Of a stretch of 64,000 nt of DNA, positions 38,097 to 47,534 are shown one piece after another. The notes under the pieces were generated by a model, which saw nothing but the letters and a program-made list of their open reading frames with translations, was not told the origin of the DNA and searched no databases. Made by a program: the position numbers and the translations under genes. The DNA comes from Erwinia mallotivora (GTDB lineage Bacteria > Pseudomonadota > Gammaproteobacteria > Enterobacterales > Enterobacteriaceae), in NCBI RefSeq assembly GCF_000590885.1, contig NZ_JFHN01000020.1:27988-91987 (forward strand), read 5' to 3'. Numbering within the stretch: the stretch's first letter is position 1; each line of letters begins with the position of its first letter.

Positions 38097-39112
38097 GATT
38101 GACGTCCTTCGCAGGTGATTAGATTTTGCAGTCTACGAAGCAAGCGGCTATTGCTACCTTAAGCTGGCTGACCAGAAAAAGGAAAATATGGCAAAATTCA
38201 GCAAATTCTGCTGATATTGGTCACAAACATCGTACTTACTTATTTCCTGATAATTAAAATTTCATGCAACTGCTACAACATTGTTTTTATGGTTGATTGT
38301 CAGGGCAATTTCAGCAGGTGTTAAGTTAAATCATAATTTAAGGTTGTAAATATCTTCCTGCCTGATATTGATTGTGGCAGGCATTTGGCCAATCAGGAAT
38401 AAAATATGGGAAATTCAACACACCCGAAAAATATCTAATTTATCAAAATATGAAGCAACTGACACACTGAAACGGGGTTGTACTGTATTTTTTCTTTATC
38501 CACTAATCTTTAACAATCAATTAACGATCGGTTTAGATATTTTTCATAACTTAACTGATATTTTTAATTTCTTCCTGAAATACAACAAAAGTAAAAATAA
38601 GAACATACTTATTGCATGACTGATGAAAATGGATCAATAGTTGAATTTTTATGTCAAAGTAGTCAGGGTTTAATCATGCAATAAAAGTTAAATGGTAAAT
38701 CAAAAACGGATAAATATTATTTATAACAATCAACCAACATTGTTTCAGGCTTTGGTTATTTGCGAGAGCTGTTCTGAAACGCTTCAATACCTGATGTCAT
38801 TATGAATGATAAGGTTTATATTTTTCTGAGTAGTGCCTGCTGGCATTTGGGATGTAATTTACACTTAAATAATCTGTTGATTAGCAACCATATGTATCAT
38901 GTTTTCAGAATAAAACCGGAAAAATATGATCGTACTGATTGATTTATGGACCATGATACGGGCACCCTGTAAATCAGTCTGAGACAGACTGGTTGATAAT
39001 GAAATCAGGCTACAACCGGTGTTAATGATATAATTTTATCCCTGAATACTATGTAGACAGAATTATGATATTTCACCCTTCTGGCATCATCCCTTTAACA
39101 TGGAGGAAAGGT
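38097..39112. other. 1-kb AT-rich gap
   Basis: No convincing gene. It should hold the rhaT promoter on the left and the promoter of the response regulator on the right. An 83-codon frame (38368-38619) is Leu/Phe/Asn-rich, lacks a good ribosome binding site and matches nothing I know. The composition suggests foreign DNA or a decayed gene. Confidence 0.5.
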
Positions 39113-40159
39113 ATGTACAGTGTCGTTATTATCGAAAACGAACCAGTCGAGTCGAAATCACTCAAAGGTATACTTTCAAAATGTCCGGAAAATATACGAA
39201 TTTATGAAGCAGGTACAGGAGAAAGCGCATTGATGTTAATCGATCGGCTATCTTGTATAGATATAGTACTGATTGATATAAATATCTCTGTGCCAGATGG
39301 CTGTCAGATTGTAGAGTATCTCAGACAAAAGGATTCAGGAACCAAAATCATTGTTGTTACCGCCAATGATGACTTTCATACCATCCGGTACATGTTGAGT
39401 CTTAAAGTGGATGATTATCTTCTTAAACCAGTGAAGAGCAAACTGATAATCGATACTGTTCTGAAAAATTTGTGTATCAATTATCATGACATTGTTTTCA
39501 GAAAAGCACTTACAAAGAAAATCAGTACGATGTTCGAGACATGTGATTATACACAGTGGCATCATTTTATTTTTAATCTTATTGATGGATTTAACGCCTG
39601 CCAGAAGGGGCCCTTTCCATATACAAACAGACTAACCGAAATGTTAAAAATAATAATAAAACGGCCTGAATTACAGAGTGAATGTTTGAGAGATTGTCGT
39701 AATAAAATCGAGGTAATAATAAATTTCCTGAATGCTCATGGACTGAGTCGCAGCTACTTTGGTTATATTATCACCACCCTGATTGATATCAGTGCAGAAC
39801 TATTTGAGTATATTTTGCGGCATACGGAAATGAAAATGGATTTTATTTCCAGAGCAAAATTCCACATAGAAAGAAATATTCTTAATAATATGTCCCTCGA
39901 CGAAATTGCCGCAAAATCTTTTGTCAGCTCATGTTACCTGAGTCGTAAATTCAAAAAAAGTACGGGCACGGGCCTGTCGAATTATATTACTCACCGAAAA
40001 ATTAGCGTTGCCAAGTCATTGCTGCAATACAGTGACCTCAAGGTTAACGCCATCGCCCTTGAATTATCCTGGCATGACTCGAATTATTTTTGTCGTATTT
40101 TTAAAAAAGAAACCGGCATGGCACCCTCTGACTACCGAAGAAATGTTGGTAATTTATGA
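39113..40159 (+). CDS. response regulator with AraC-type output domain
   Basis: A 348-residue protein. The start is set at 39113 (MYSVVIIENEP), with GGAGG six bases upstream; a longer frame from 39065 is less likely. An N-terminal receiver domain (about 1-120) has the phosphoacceptor Asp in LIDINISVPDG, the Thr in VVTANDD and the Lys in YLLKPVK. The acidic pair reads Glu-Asn instead of Asp-Asp. A middle helical region (about 130-240) is followed by two AraC HTH units (about 245-348, WHDSNYFCRIFKKETGMAP). The layout is YesN-like. No histidine kinase gene is adjacent. It points towards the glycyl radical enzyme genes, which it may control. Confidence 0.85.
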   Translation: MYSVVIIENEPVESKSLKGILSKCPENIRIYEAGTGESALMLIDRLSCIDIVLIDINISVPDGCQIVEYLRQKDSGTKIIVVTANDDFHTIRYMLSLKVDDYLLKPVKSKLIIDTVLKNLCINYHDIVFRKALTKKISTMFETCDYTQWHHFIFNLIDGFNACQKGPFPYTNRLTEMLKIIIKRPELQSECLRDCRNKIEVIINFLNAHGLSRSYFGYIITTLIDISAELFEYILRHTEMKMDFISRAKFHIERNILNNMSLDEIAAKSFVSSCYLSRKFKKSTGTGLSNYITHRKISVAKSLLQYSDLKVNAIALELSWHDSNYFCRIFKKETGMAPSDYRRNVGNL

Positions 40160-40632
40160 AAGAGCCAGTTTTTGATACTTATTAAATTAACCAGAGATAC
40201 TTGTTAATTTATCAGAAGAACAAAAGTTCTTCATTTACGACAGGATAATTTATCACCATGCGGTCAAAGTGATATATACAGGTCAGTATGGATATAGAGA
40301 ATTATTGTACATCAAGGCTGGATGTTGACCATTCTGATGCAAGAGCCCCGCCACAGGCTGAGCTTCTTGTGTCCTGTGGGGATATTACGATCAGAAAAGC
40401 CCTCTGGGCCTTAACTGGTAATTAATGGAATAAATATTGTAACTTATTATACGGTTACATACGATAAGGCTTAAGTTTAAGCCCTCTGCCAGCACAAAAC
40501 TGCATTAGCAATCTGAACCAGAACGTAATGTTTTGAGTGTTGACGGCCAGCCAGCACCGACACCGGACGACAGGCAGTTACCTTACCCCGCCTTCACCAT
40601 CGGTTAAGAAACATAAAAAAAACTTTCCGGTG
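40160..40632. other. intergenic region, response regulator to activase gene
   Basis: These 473 bp hold a perfect 7-bp inverted repeat (GGCTTAA-GT-TTAAGCC, 40468-40483) and an eight-T run on the minus strand directly after the activase stop. A 45-codon plus-strand frame (40288-40425) is unsupported. Confidence 0.5.
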
Positions 40633-41550
40633 CTAACCGCCGATCAGGCACTCAAAACCTGATGAAACAATAGTCTCCTGAAGTGATGCTATTTTTTCAG
40701 GACTTACGCTGCTGTATCCGCTGAGGAGATAATCACGGCCAAGGAGGTCATATTTATTTTCACCAAAATTGTGGTAAGGCAATAAATGAATGGTGGTGAC
40801 GTTTGACATCAACCGCGCAAACCCGGCGATACGCTGCATCTCTTGCTGATTATCATTGACGCCGGGAATAACCGGGATGCGTACGACAGCCTGAGTAATC
40901 GACGAGATACGGATCAGATTCTCCATGATGAGGCGATTATCAACGCCGGTATTATGCCGGTGTACCGCAGGATGGATCGCTTTAATGTCGGTCAGCGCCA
41001 GGTCAACCCACGGAAAAATGTCGTCGATGATTTTGGGCGTCGTCAGACCGGTCGTTTCAATCGCCGTATGCCAGCCTCTCTGCTTGCAGGCCTTCAGCAA
41101 CTCTCTGGCAAACACAGGTTGTGCCAGCGGCTCGCCCCCAGACAAAGTGATTCCCCCATCTGAGCGACGATACAGGTTTTCGTCTTTTTGCAGTTGAAGA
41201 ATGACTTCTGCGACGGTGATGCGACGGCCTTTCATCTCAAGCGCGCCCACAGGACACACCTCTGTGCATTTAGCACACTGAATGCACCGCTCACGATCGA
41301 CAAAATAGCGATTATTTATCTCAATTGCCTGCTGTTCACAGGCTGCAACACACCTGCCACAGCGAATGCAGTTGTTGTTCTTATATATTAATTCCGGCCG
41401 TGGGGACTGTGATTCAGGATTACTGCACCATTTACAGGCGAGTGGACATCCTTTAAAAAAAGCAATTGTACGAATACCCGGCCCGTCGTGCAGGGAATAG
41501 CGTTGAATATTGAACAGAATCCCTTCTGCCTGATAATCCACTTTTTCCAT
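40633..41550 (-). CDS. glycyl-radical enzyme activating enzyme (radical SAM)
   Basis: A 305-residue activase that uses S-adenosylmethionine to place the radical on its partner enzyme. The radical SAM cluster motif CPLACKWC (CX3CX2C) is near residue 35. Two extra [4Fe-4S] clusters of ferredoxin type follow (CIRCGRCVAAC and CIQCAKCTEVC, about 61-105), which is usual for activases of dehydratase-type glycyl radical enzymes and absent from PflA. TLSGGEPLAQP near 134 binds SAM. It follows the enzyme gene on the same strand after 66 bp and works only without oxygen. Confidence 0.92.
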   Translation of the reverse strand: MEKVDYQAEGILFNIQRYSLHDGPGIRTIAFFKGCPLACKWCSNPESQSPRPELIYKNNNCIRCGRCVAACEQQAIEINNRYFVDRERCIQCAKCTEVCPVGALEMKGRRITVAEVILQLQKDENLYRRSDGGITLSGGEPLAQPVFARELLKACKQRGWHTAIETTGLTTPKIIDDIFPWVDLALTDIKAIHPAVHRHNTGVDNRLIMENLIRISSITQAVVRIPVIPGVNDNQQEMQRIAGFARLMSNVTTIHLLPYHNFGENKYDLLGRDYLLSGYSSVSPEKIASLQETIVSSGFECLIGG

Positions 41551-41616
41551 CAGAGTTCCGTAATACCATGATGCAGTCCGCAGGGGGCCCTATTGCAGAA
41601 TACGGCCCACCCGGAC

Positions 41617-44043
41617 TCAGAAGTGTTGCTCAGTACGGCTGATAATGTCGTCCTGAACTTCTTTGGCGAGAACGACAAACTGTGCGCTGTAACCTGCTAC
41701 CCGCACAACAAGATCCTGGTGCTGCCGGGGATCGTTCTGGGCCGCCAGCAAAGTTTCACGATCGATGACGTTAAACTGAACATGCATTCCCTTTTTGTCA
41801 AAATAGCTTCGCACCATCGCGCTGAAATTACGCAGGCCCTTCTCGCCAGCCAGTGATGACGGCAGAAATTTCTGGTTATACAGGGTGCCATTCGACGCGA
41901 TGAAGTGATCAAGTTTGGCAACAGAGTTTGCCGCCGCAGTGGGCCCAAAGGTATCTTTGCCCTGACGAGGTGAAACCCCGTCAGCCAGTGGTTCCCCGGC
42001 CAGACGACCATCAGGTAATGCTCCAACGTCTTTTCCAAACAATACATTAGCCGAGACAGGATAAATCCCAGCCTGAAATGTCCCCCCACGAGGATTACTG
42101 TAGCGCTCAACTTCCTGGCAATAAATCAGCGCACAGCGACGTGCCACCAAATCCACTTCATCAATGTCATTACCAAAACAGGGCGTACTTTCCAGAATGC
42201 GACGGGTTTCTGTAAACCTGTTGTTATCTCCGACCCACAGCTGCAACGCGGAAGACAGCTGTCGCTCCGGGTCAGGGTGATGGTCAAAGTTGACTTCAAG
42301 CGCATTTTTTAATTCCGCAAGGGTGATTCTGCCCTCTTCGAACACCTGCTTTTGCAGGGCATAAACGGAATCTCCGGTATCAGCAATGCCAAAAGCCTGT
42401 GGCCCGGTAAAGTTATATACAGCTCCCCCCTCCTGTAAGGATTTACCACGTCCAATACAATCATCCACCAGTGCCGAAAGGAATGGCAGTGGGCAGCGTT
42501 CCGCATGTGCCATATCAATAGCATTGCAGGCTTCAACAAGTTGATGAACGAAGTGCGCCATCTGCTGACGGAACGCGCGATAGAAGTCTTCAATGCTGGT
42601 GAAATCGGTCATTTCACCGCTAACCGGACCCAACTGATGGTTACCTGCCCGGCCATTATTAAGGGTAATTTCCAGCACCCTGGCAACATTGAAAAAGGCA
42701 GCATCGTGCCATCCCTCCGTGCGGTGAGGGACCTGTGGCTCCACACAACCAATGATGCAGTAGTCCCGTGCATCAGCCAGTGTCACCCCTCTGTTTTGCA
42801 ACGCCGGAATAATCACTTCATCGTTATACATAGCGGGTACACCCATACCCAGGCGTACCAGCTCACATGCCCGATAGAGAAAGGCATCCGGCGATCCCTG
42901 CCATACACGAACAGAAAAGGAGGGCTGCGGCAATCGCACGTGAGCCGTTGCCTCCATGCACATATAGCTGAGCGCGTTGGTGGCATCCTGGCCATCAGAG
43001 GTCTGACCGCCAACACAAAGATTCTGAAAGACCGCATAACCAGCGAAAGCTTGTGCAGACACTTCATCCCGGGTTTTATTGATGTCGTTGAGTTTAATCC
43101 AGCAGCAATCAACCAGTTCCTGTGCAAATTCAGGCAGGATGGTTTTATCAGCTTTCAGGTATGGATACATGTATTGATCGAAACGCCCTGGCGAGACAGA
43201 GTGACCGCTGGATTCAATTTGCAGCATACTTTGAATGAACCAGAAAGCCTGACAGGCTTGCCAGAAATTCTCAGCCCCATGTTCCGGTACACGCTTACAG
43301 TTTTCTGCTATCTGCTCCAGTTCCCGCTTACGCTGCGGTTCTTTCTCCCTGCTGGCTAGCCGGAGAGCTTCATCCGCATAGCGGTGAGCAAAAACAATTG
43401 CTGCCTGATAACTGATAATGACCGCCTGATAAAACTGCTCTTTGCGTATATAACCGGGTTCACTGCGATCAAGTCGTGCCAGCGCATCATTAACTTCTTC
43501 AATGATGCCGCGAAAGCCTTTATTCAGTATTTTGCCGTAATCAACGCAGACATGGCCGACGCCACCATACAGGTAATTGCCCGGGCTAAAAACTCCACGC
43601 GCCATGCTCTCATTAGTCCCCTGTGACATCAGGGATTCAGCCAGAGCACAGGTGGTTTTACCCGGCCAGTATTTAAAAGCCTGATGAAGATCCTGCGCGG
43701 TTTGTGACGAAATAACAAAAGGATCGGCCAGGCGATGTTGCATGGTTTCAAACTCTTTTTCGACCCATTCATAAGAAAATTCGGGACAAATTTCTGTCGA
43801 TCGAGGATTGACTGTTACCGCTCCGACAATCAGCTCGTCAGGACGAATCGTAACCGGCAGTTCAAGGAAGAGTTTCTCCACCGCTTTTGCTCTGCGCATA
43901 ATGGCAGGAAGGTGTTCATTTTGCTGATAAGCCCGGGTCACCAGCATCGCTCTTTCTGCTTCCACGCAGGGCTTTGCCTGAAGGATCGCATTCTTCAGTC
44001 TGACCACGCGACGGGTCGGTTCAGAAAATCCTTGTTCTAACAT
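41617..44043 (-). CDS. glycyl radical enzyme, probable diol/glycerol dehydratase type
   Basis: An 808-residue enzyme of the pyruvate formate-lyase family. The start is set at 44043 (MLEQGFSEPTRR), with AGGGAG seven bases upstream; a longer frame from 44112 runs into the control region. The glycyl radical motif RVAGYSAQF is near the C-terminus. The active site reads GCVEPQ, with the thiyl Cys and a catalytic Glu two residues later, as in B12-independent glycerol and propanediol dehydratases and choline lyase, and unlike the Cys-Cys of pyruvate formate-lyase. The segment GHSVSPGRFDQYMYPY supplies His and Ser as in glycerol dehydratase. Rhamnose genes nearby make 1,2-propanediol the likeliest substrate. 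No microcompartment genes are seen. Confidence 0.88.
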   Translation of the reverse strand: MLEQGFSEPTRRVVRLKNAILQAKPCVEAERAMLVTRAYQQNEHLPAIMRRAKAVEKLFLELPVTIRPDELIVGAVTVNPRSTEICPEFSYEWVEKEFETMQHRLADPFVISSQTAQDLHQAFKYWPGKTTCALAESLMSQGTNESMARGVFSPGNYLYGGVGHVCVDYGKILNKGFRGIIEEVNDALARLDRSEPGYIRKEQFYQAVIISYQAAIVFAHRYADEALRLASREKEPQRKRELEQIAENCKRVPEHGAENFWQACQAFWFIQSMLQIESSGHSVSPGRFDQYMYPYLKADKTILPEFAQELVDCCWIKLNDINKTRDEVSAQAFAGYAVFQNLCVGGQTSDGQDATNALSYMCMEATAHVRLPQPSFSVRVWQGSPDAFLYRACELVRLGMGVPAMYNDEVIIPALQNRGVTLADARDYCIIGCVEPQVPHRTEGWHDAAFFNVARVLEITLNNGRAGNHQLGPVSGEMTDFTSIEDFYRAFRQQMAHFVHQLVEACNAIDMAHAERCPLPFLSALVDDCIGRGKSLQEGGAVYNFTGPQAFGIADTGDSVYALQKQVFEEGRITLAELKNALEVNFDHHPDPERQLSSALQLWVGDNNRFTETRRILESTPCFGNDIDEVDLVARRCALIYCQEVERYSNPRGGTFQAGIYPVSANVLFGKDVGALPDGRLAGEPLADGVSPRQGKDTFGPTAAANSVAKLDHFIASNGTLYNQKFLPSSLAGEKGLRNFSAMVRSYFDKKGMHVQFNVIDRETLLAAQNDPRQHQDLVVRVAGYSAQFVVLAKEVQDDIISRTEQHF

Positions 44044-44066
44044 GAAGTAACTCCCTAAATAATCGG

Positions 44067-44083
44067 TGTGACCATCGGTCACA
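44067..44083. promoter_or_regulatory. perfect palindrome upstream of the glycyl radical enzyme
   Basis: TGTGACC-ATC-GGTCACA is a perfect 7-bp inverted repeat 24 bp before the start codon. It resembles a CRP site but has a 7-base spacer instead of 6, so a repressor operator is at least as likely. Confidence 0.55.
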
Positions 44084-44271
44084 GCTGAATTGTTCAATCG
44101 CCGATTATGCATATCGCTTCTGTCACTGCGGCCAGCTCACCAGATATGGCCAGTGTGGTGATATGTTGCGGTCAGCTGCCAAAGATTTCAGTTACCATCA
44201 CCTGACTGTTTTGCCGGCAAGGTCGGCATAACGGTAAAAGACCATAAATGAAGATGAGCCGCCGTTAATAA

Positions 44272-44817
44272 TCAACCTCGCTGTGCCTGGATACATGCCA
44301 ACTCCTTGTAATGGTGAGAATATTCAAGCGGATAGCGCGTGCGGCTGAACTGAGCCAGCGCAAAACGGGCAATCGCGATATCCTGATACACCCTTCCGCC
44401 ACTGACGCCGACCGCGCCCAACAGCTGCCCGCCTGACCAGAAAGGCAAGCCGCCACCGATACAACATATGCCCGGCGTATATTGTAAGCCCGCCAGCTCC
44501 ATATCAGGTTGAACCTGCTGGCCCAGCTTTTCTGTTGTCATTCTCAATGACGCTGCCGTCCAGGCTTTCTGGTACGCCAACTGATGACTTATCAGCATGG
44601 CATGGTCCATGCTAAAAAAGTGGCGCTGGGTCCCCTGCGCGTCCACCATGCTGAACACTACCGGCACACCAAATTCTGCGGCATGTTCACGAACAAACTG
44701 CCCCAGCAATAACGCATCTGCCAGCTTAAAACTGCGTGATGGCTGGATCTGACTGGCCACAGTTTTATCGCTCCAACCCTCGGGTTGCGATGAAACAACC
44801 GCATTGTATCCGGACAT
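44272..44817 (-). CDS. GlcG/HbpS/PduO-C family protein
   Basis: A 181-residue protein of the GlcG/HbpS family (also the C-terminal domain of PduO). It has the typical VPVVFSMVDAQGTQRHFFSMDHAM segment in its middle and GGGLPFWSGGQLLGAVGVSGG near 130. The start is set at 44817 (MSGYNAVV), with GAGG six bases upstream; ATG at 44829 is possible. Such proteins occur beside diol and glycerol dehydratase genes and may bind haem or corrinoid or protect the enzyme. It is on the same strand upstream of the glycyl radical enzyme, 228 bp away. Confidence 0.82.
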   Translation of the reverse strand: MSGYNAVVSSQPEGWSDKTVASQIQPSRSFKLADALLLGQFVREHAAEFGVPVVFSMVDAQGTQRHFFSMDHAMLISHQLAYQKAWTAASLRMTTEKLGQQVQPDMELAGLQYTPGICCIGGGLPFWSGGQLLGAVGVSGGRVYQDIAIARFALAQFSRTRYPLEYSHHYKELACIQAQRG

Positions 44818-45448
44818 TTTCGACCTCATCCTTGTGGTTATTTTTAATTCAGTTCCAGTGAATCAACGATAACTGCCACAACGTCATCAATGACTCAGTG
44901 CTCCTGACCTGCCCTCAGTCCGGACGAACGTTTCGGCCTGATTGTCCCTCGCCGCTGAGCACTTTTATAAAATTTGCCGGGCGATCAGCGCTGCGCGATG
45001 TTGATTGTTATCCATAAACGCAACCACCCTGAAATTTCAGGCAGTAATTGATCGATATCCGCAGCTTTTGGCCTGCGGGGATTCATTGATGTACAGGCAT
45101 CTGTCAGCGTGGCTGTGATCGATGTCTCACGACATCTGGCGATGTTTTTTTCTCAATTCCGGAGGCGGTCAGATTTGGGGAATGGATAACTGCCTGTTTA
45201 ACAGGCGAAGGAGGTTAACCCACTGCTCATCACTTGCTCCGTACATTTTTTGCAAAAACTGCGGGTTAACTTATCATCCGCAGAAAAAACTAAGACTGGA
45301 ATAATTTGTGGTGATCGGGGATTTTATTGTGCTGATCTTTTCTGATGGTGGATAACCACGCCTGAAGGACGTGGTTTTTTACTCAGCGATAAATCAGCAA
45401 TCTCTCTGTTGATTGCTGGCCCAGTCTGAAGAGTCCAGTTCAGACCTG
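44818..45448. other. intergenic region with plus-strand terminators
   Basis: These 631 bp carry no gene I can support. Two hairpins followed by T runs on the plus strand (45132-45151 and 45354-45380) face no annotated plus-strand gene. A CRP-like site TGTGA-N6-TCTCA lies at 45114-45129. Confidence 0.55.
45354..45380 (+). terminator. intrinsic terminator without an annotated upstream gene
   Basis: AACCACG and CGTGGTT flank a 9-base loop, followed by a T run on the plus strand only. No plus-strand gene precedes it, so a small RNA or short gene in 45130-45350 may end here. Confidence 0.7.
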
Positions 45449-46228
45449 TTAAGGTTTAACGCCGACGTCGATACCAGGAAAGTATTTTGTCGCCAGCCGG
45501 GTAACGGTGCCGTCAGACTGGACTTTAGCGATGGCGTTATCCAGCGCTTCCTTTAATTTACTGTCGTCTTTACGCAAACCAAAACCAATGCCAACCCCCA
45601 GTATCTGATTATCTTCTACCGGCGCGCCGGCAAAGCTGAACGCTTTCCCCTGCGGTTTTTCCAGAAAGCCAGACTGACCCGCTGCCGACATCACCAGCGT
45701 GGCATCAAGACGGCCCGCCACCATGTCACTGTAAACCTGGTTTTGATCCTGGTAGGAAGTGATGGTCACACCCTGTGGCTCCCAGTGTTTTTTAGCATAG
45801 GTTTCCTGAACTGACCCCTGAAGCACGCCAATGTTCTTGCCTCGCAGCGACGCCAACTCAGGTTGCAGACCTGATCCACGTTTACCGATCAGCTGGCTGG
45901 GAATGCGATAAATGGGCCGGGTAAAACTGATACTTTTCAGTCTGGCTTCGGTGATGTTCATTGCCGAGTTAATGGCGTCGAACTTTTTCGCCTTCAGCGC
46001 CGGAATGAGCGCATCGAAGCTGCTTTCCACCCAGCTGCATTTGAAGCCACCGGCCTGACAGATGGCATTACCCAGTTCGACATCGAACCCTTCCAGCTCA
46101 CCTGCCGCATTACGGCTTTCAAATGGCGGATATTGTGATTCAAGGCCATAACGGAGGCTCTCCTGCGCCATTGCCGGTAATGATGACAACAACCCTGCTG
46201 CCACTAACAGTGCACTCAGTTTCTTCAT
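45449..46228 (-). CDS. amino-acid ABC transporter binding protein (ArgT/HisJ/ArtJ type)
   Basis: A 259-residue periplasmic protein with a signal peptide cleaved after AMA (about residue 21). The mature part is a type II binding protein: LRYGLESQYPPFESRNAAGELEGFDVELGNAIC at the start, the ligand-binding Arg in NITEARLKSISFTRP and a pair of cysteines near 57 and 64, all as in the lysine/arginine/ornithine and histidine binders. It follows the aminotransferase gene by 21 bp. No permease or ATPase genes are present here, so it must use another transporter. Confidence 0.9.
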   Translation of the reverse strand: MKKLSALLVAAGLLSSLPAMAQESLRYGLESQYPPFESRNAAGELEGFDVELGNAICQAGGFKCSWVESSFDALIPALKAKKFDAINSAMNITEARLKSISFTRPIYRIPSQLIGKRGSGLQPELASLRGKNIGVLQGSVQETYAKKHWEPQGVTITSYQDQNQVYSDMVAGRLDATLVMSAAGQSGFLEKPQGKAFSFAGAPVEDNQILGVGIGFGLRKDDSKLKEALDNAIAKVQSDGTVTRLATKYFPGIDVGVKP

Positions 46229-46249
46229 TCACTTCCCCTCAGAAGTCAT

Positions 46250-47416
46250 TCAGGACTTTACCCGGCACAGCGCTTCAGCACCGGCTCGTAATGTGGCGTC
46301 ATCTTTTGCAAAAGAGAGACGAATCAGTTTGTTGTCGCTGCCGTCGGTATAAAACGCCGAGAGTGGAATAGTGGCGACGCCGTAATCAACAATCAGCCGT
46401 TTTACCATTTCGCTGTCACGCTCATCACTGAAATCAGCATAACTTGCCAGCATAAAGAACGATCCCGCAGAAGGCAGCAACCGAAATGGCGATGACTGCA
46501 ATAATGCGATCAGCAAATCGCGTTTGCGCTGATAAAAATCGCGCAAACCCAGATAATTTTCAGGCTGGCGAAGATAGTCGGCAAAAGCGACCTGCATCGG
46601 TGTATCAGCGGAATACATCATAAACTGATGCACTTTGACCAGTTCGCTCATCAGTTCCGCCGGGGCCAGACAGTAACCAACTCGCCATCCGGTGACGTGG
46701 AAGGTTTTACCAAAAGAGGAGACGATAACGCTACGCTGTGCCAGTTCCGGATGGGTTGCCATGCCGTGATGTTGCCGGCCGTCAAACAGAATATGCTCAT
46801 ACACCTCATCGGACAGCACCACGATATCGCTGTGACGAATGATAGCCGCCAGTTGATCAAGATCCTGTCGGGTAAGCACCTGTGCACCGGGATTGTGAGG
46901 GGTGTTAATAATGATCATCCGCGTGCGCGACGTGATGGCGGCGCGGACCTCGTCCCAGTTAACAGTAAAATCCCCCGGTTGCAGTTTCAGCCCCACCGGA
47001 ATGCCACCCTGCAATCGCACTACCGGCGCATAACTGTCAAACGCCGGTTCGAAGAAGATAACTTCATCGCCCGGATGTACCAGGCCGCTGATAGCAGCAT
47101 AAATACCCTGACTGGCACTGCCGGTAATTAACACTTCGCGGCCGACATCATATTGCTGACCATAAAGGGCACTGACCTTACTGACCAGCGCCTCTTTCAA
47201 CGCAGGCAGGCCGGTCATTGGCGCATATTGATTATGTCCCTGCTGCATCGCTCTGGTCACACTGGCCGTCAGCATGGGATCGCAGGGGAAATCTGGCGCG
47301 CCCTGTGCAAGGTTAACGGCCTGATGTTGTGCAGAAAGCTGACCTATCACTGAAAAAATGGTCGTGCCGGTTTCAGGCAGTTTCGAACGCGGCTGCACGC
47401 TGGATTTGATGGTCAT
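46250..47416 (-). CDS. PLP-dependent aminotransferase, YbdL-like
   Basis: A 388-residue class I aminotransferase similar over its length to E. coli YbdL, a methionine aminotransferase. Seen are NQYAPMTGLPALKEAL, NTPHNPGAQV, SDEVYEHILF and the PLP-binding Lys in SSFGKTFHVTGWRVGY (about 235). It is the first gene of a two-gene unit with the amino-acid binding protein and is divergent from a LysR regulator. Substrate preference is inferred from YbdL. Confidence 0.9.
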   Translation of the reverse strand: MTIKSSVQPRSKLPETGTTIFSVIGQLSAQHQAVNLAQGAPDFPCDPMLTASVTRAMQQGHNQYAPMTGLPALKEALVSKVSALYGQQYDVGREVLITGSASQGIYAAISGLVHPGDEVIFFEPAFDSYAPVVRLQGGIPVGLKLQPGDFTVNWDEVRAAITSRTRMIIINTPHNPGAQVLTRQDLDQLAAIIRHSDIVVLSDEVYEHILFDGRQHHGMATHPELAQRSVIVSSFGKTFHVTGWRVGYCLAPAELMSELVKVHQFMMYSADTPMQVAFADYLRQPENYLGLRDFYQRKRDLLIALLQSSPFRLLPSAGSFFMLASYADFSDERDSEMVKRLIVDYGVATIPLSAFYTDGSDNKLIRLSFAKDDATLRAGAEALCRVKS

Positions 47417-47534
47417 GCATACTCCACATAACGGGTAAAACGGTGTAATTCATTCAACGTGAGGCGGCTTGAGCGAACAAGCGAATTGTTGTCATAATAG
47501 CCATGACTTTTAAACATTGCTTACAGGAATGACC

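Noticed and set aside
38368..38619. 83-codon plus-strand frame
   Set aside because: AT-rich composition opens such frames by chance; no ribosome binding site or known motif.
40288..40425. 45-codon plus-strand frame before the activase gene
   Set aside because: Weak start context and no recognisable sequence.
45122..45304. 60-codon frame with two Cys near its end, upstream of the orphan terminator
   Set aside because: No ribosome binding site. A non-coding transcript would explain the terminator as well.
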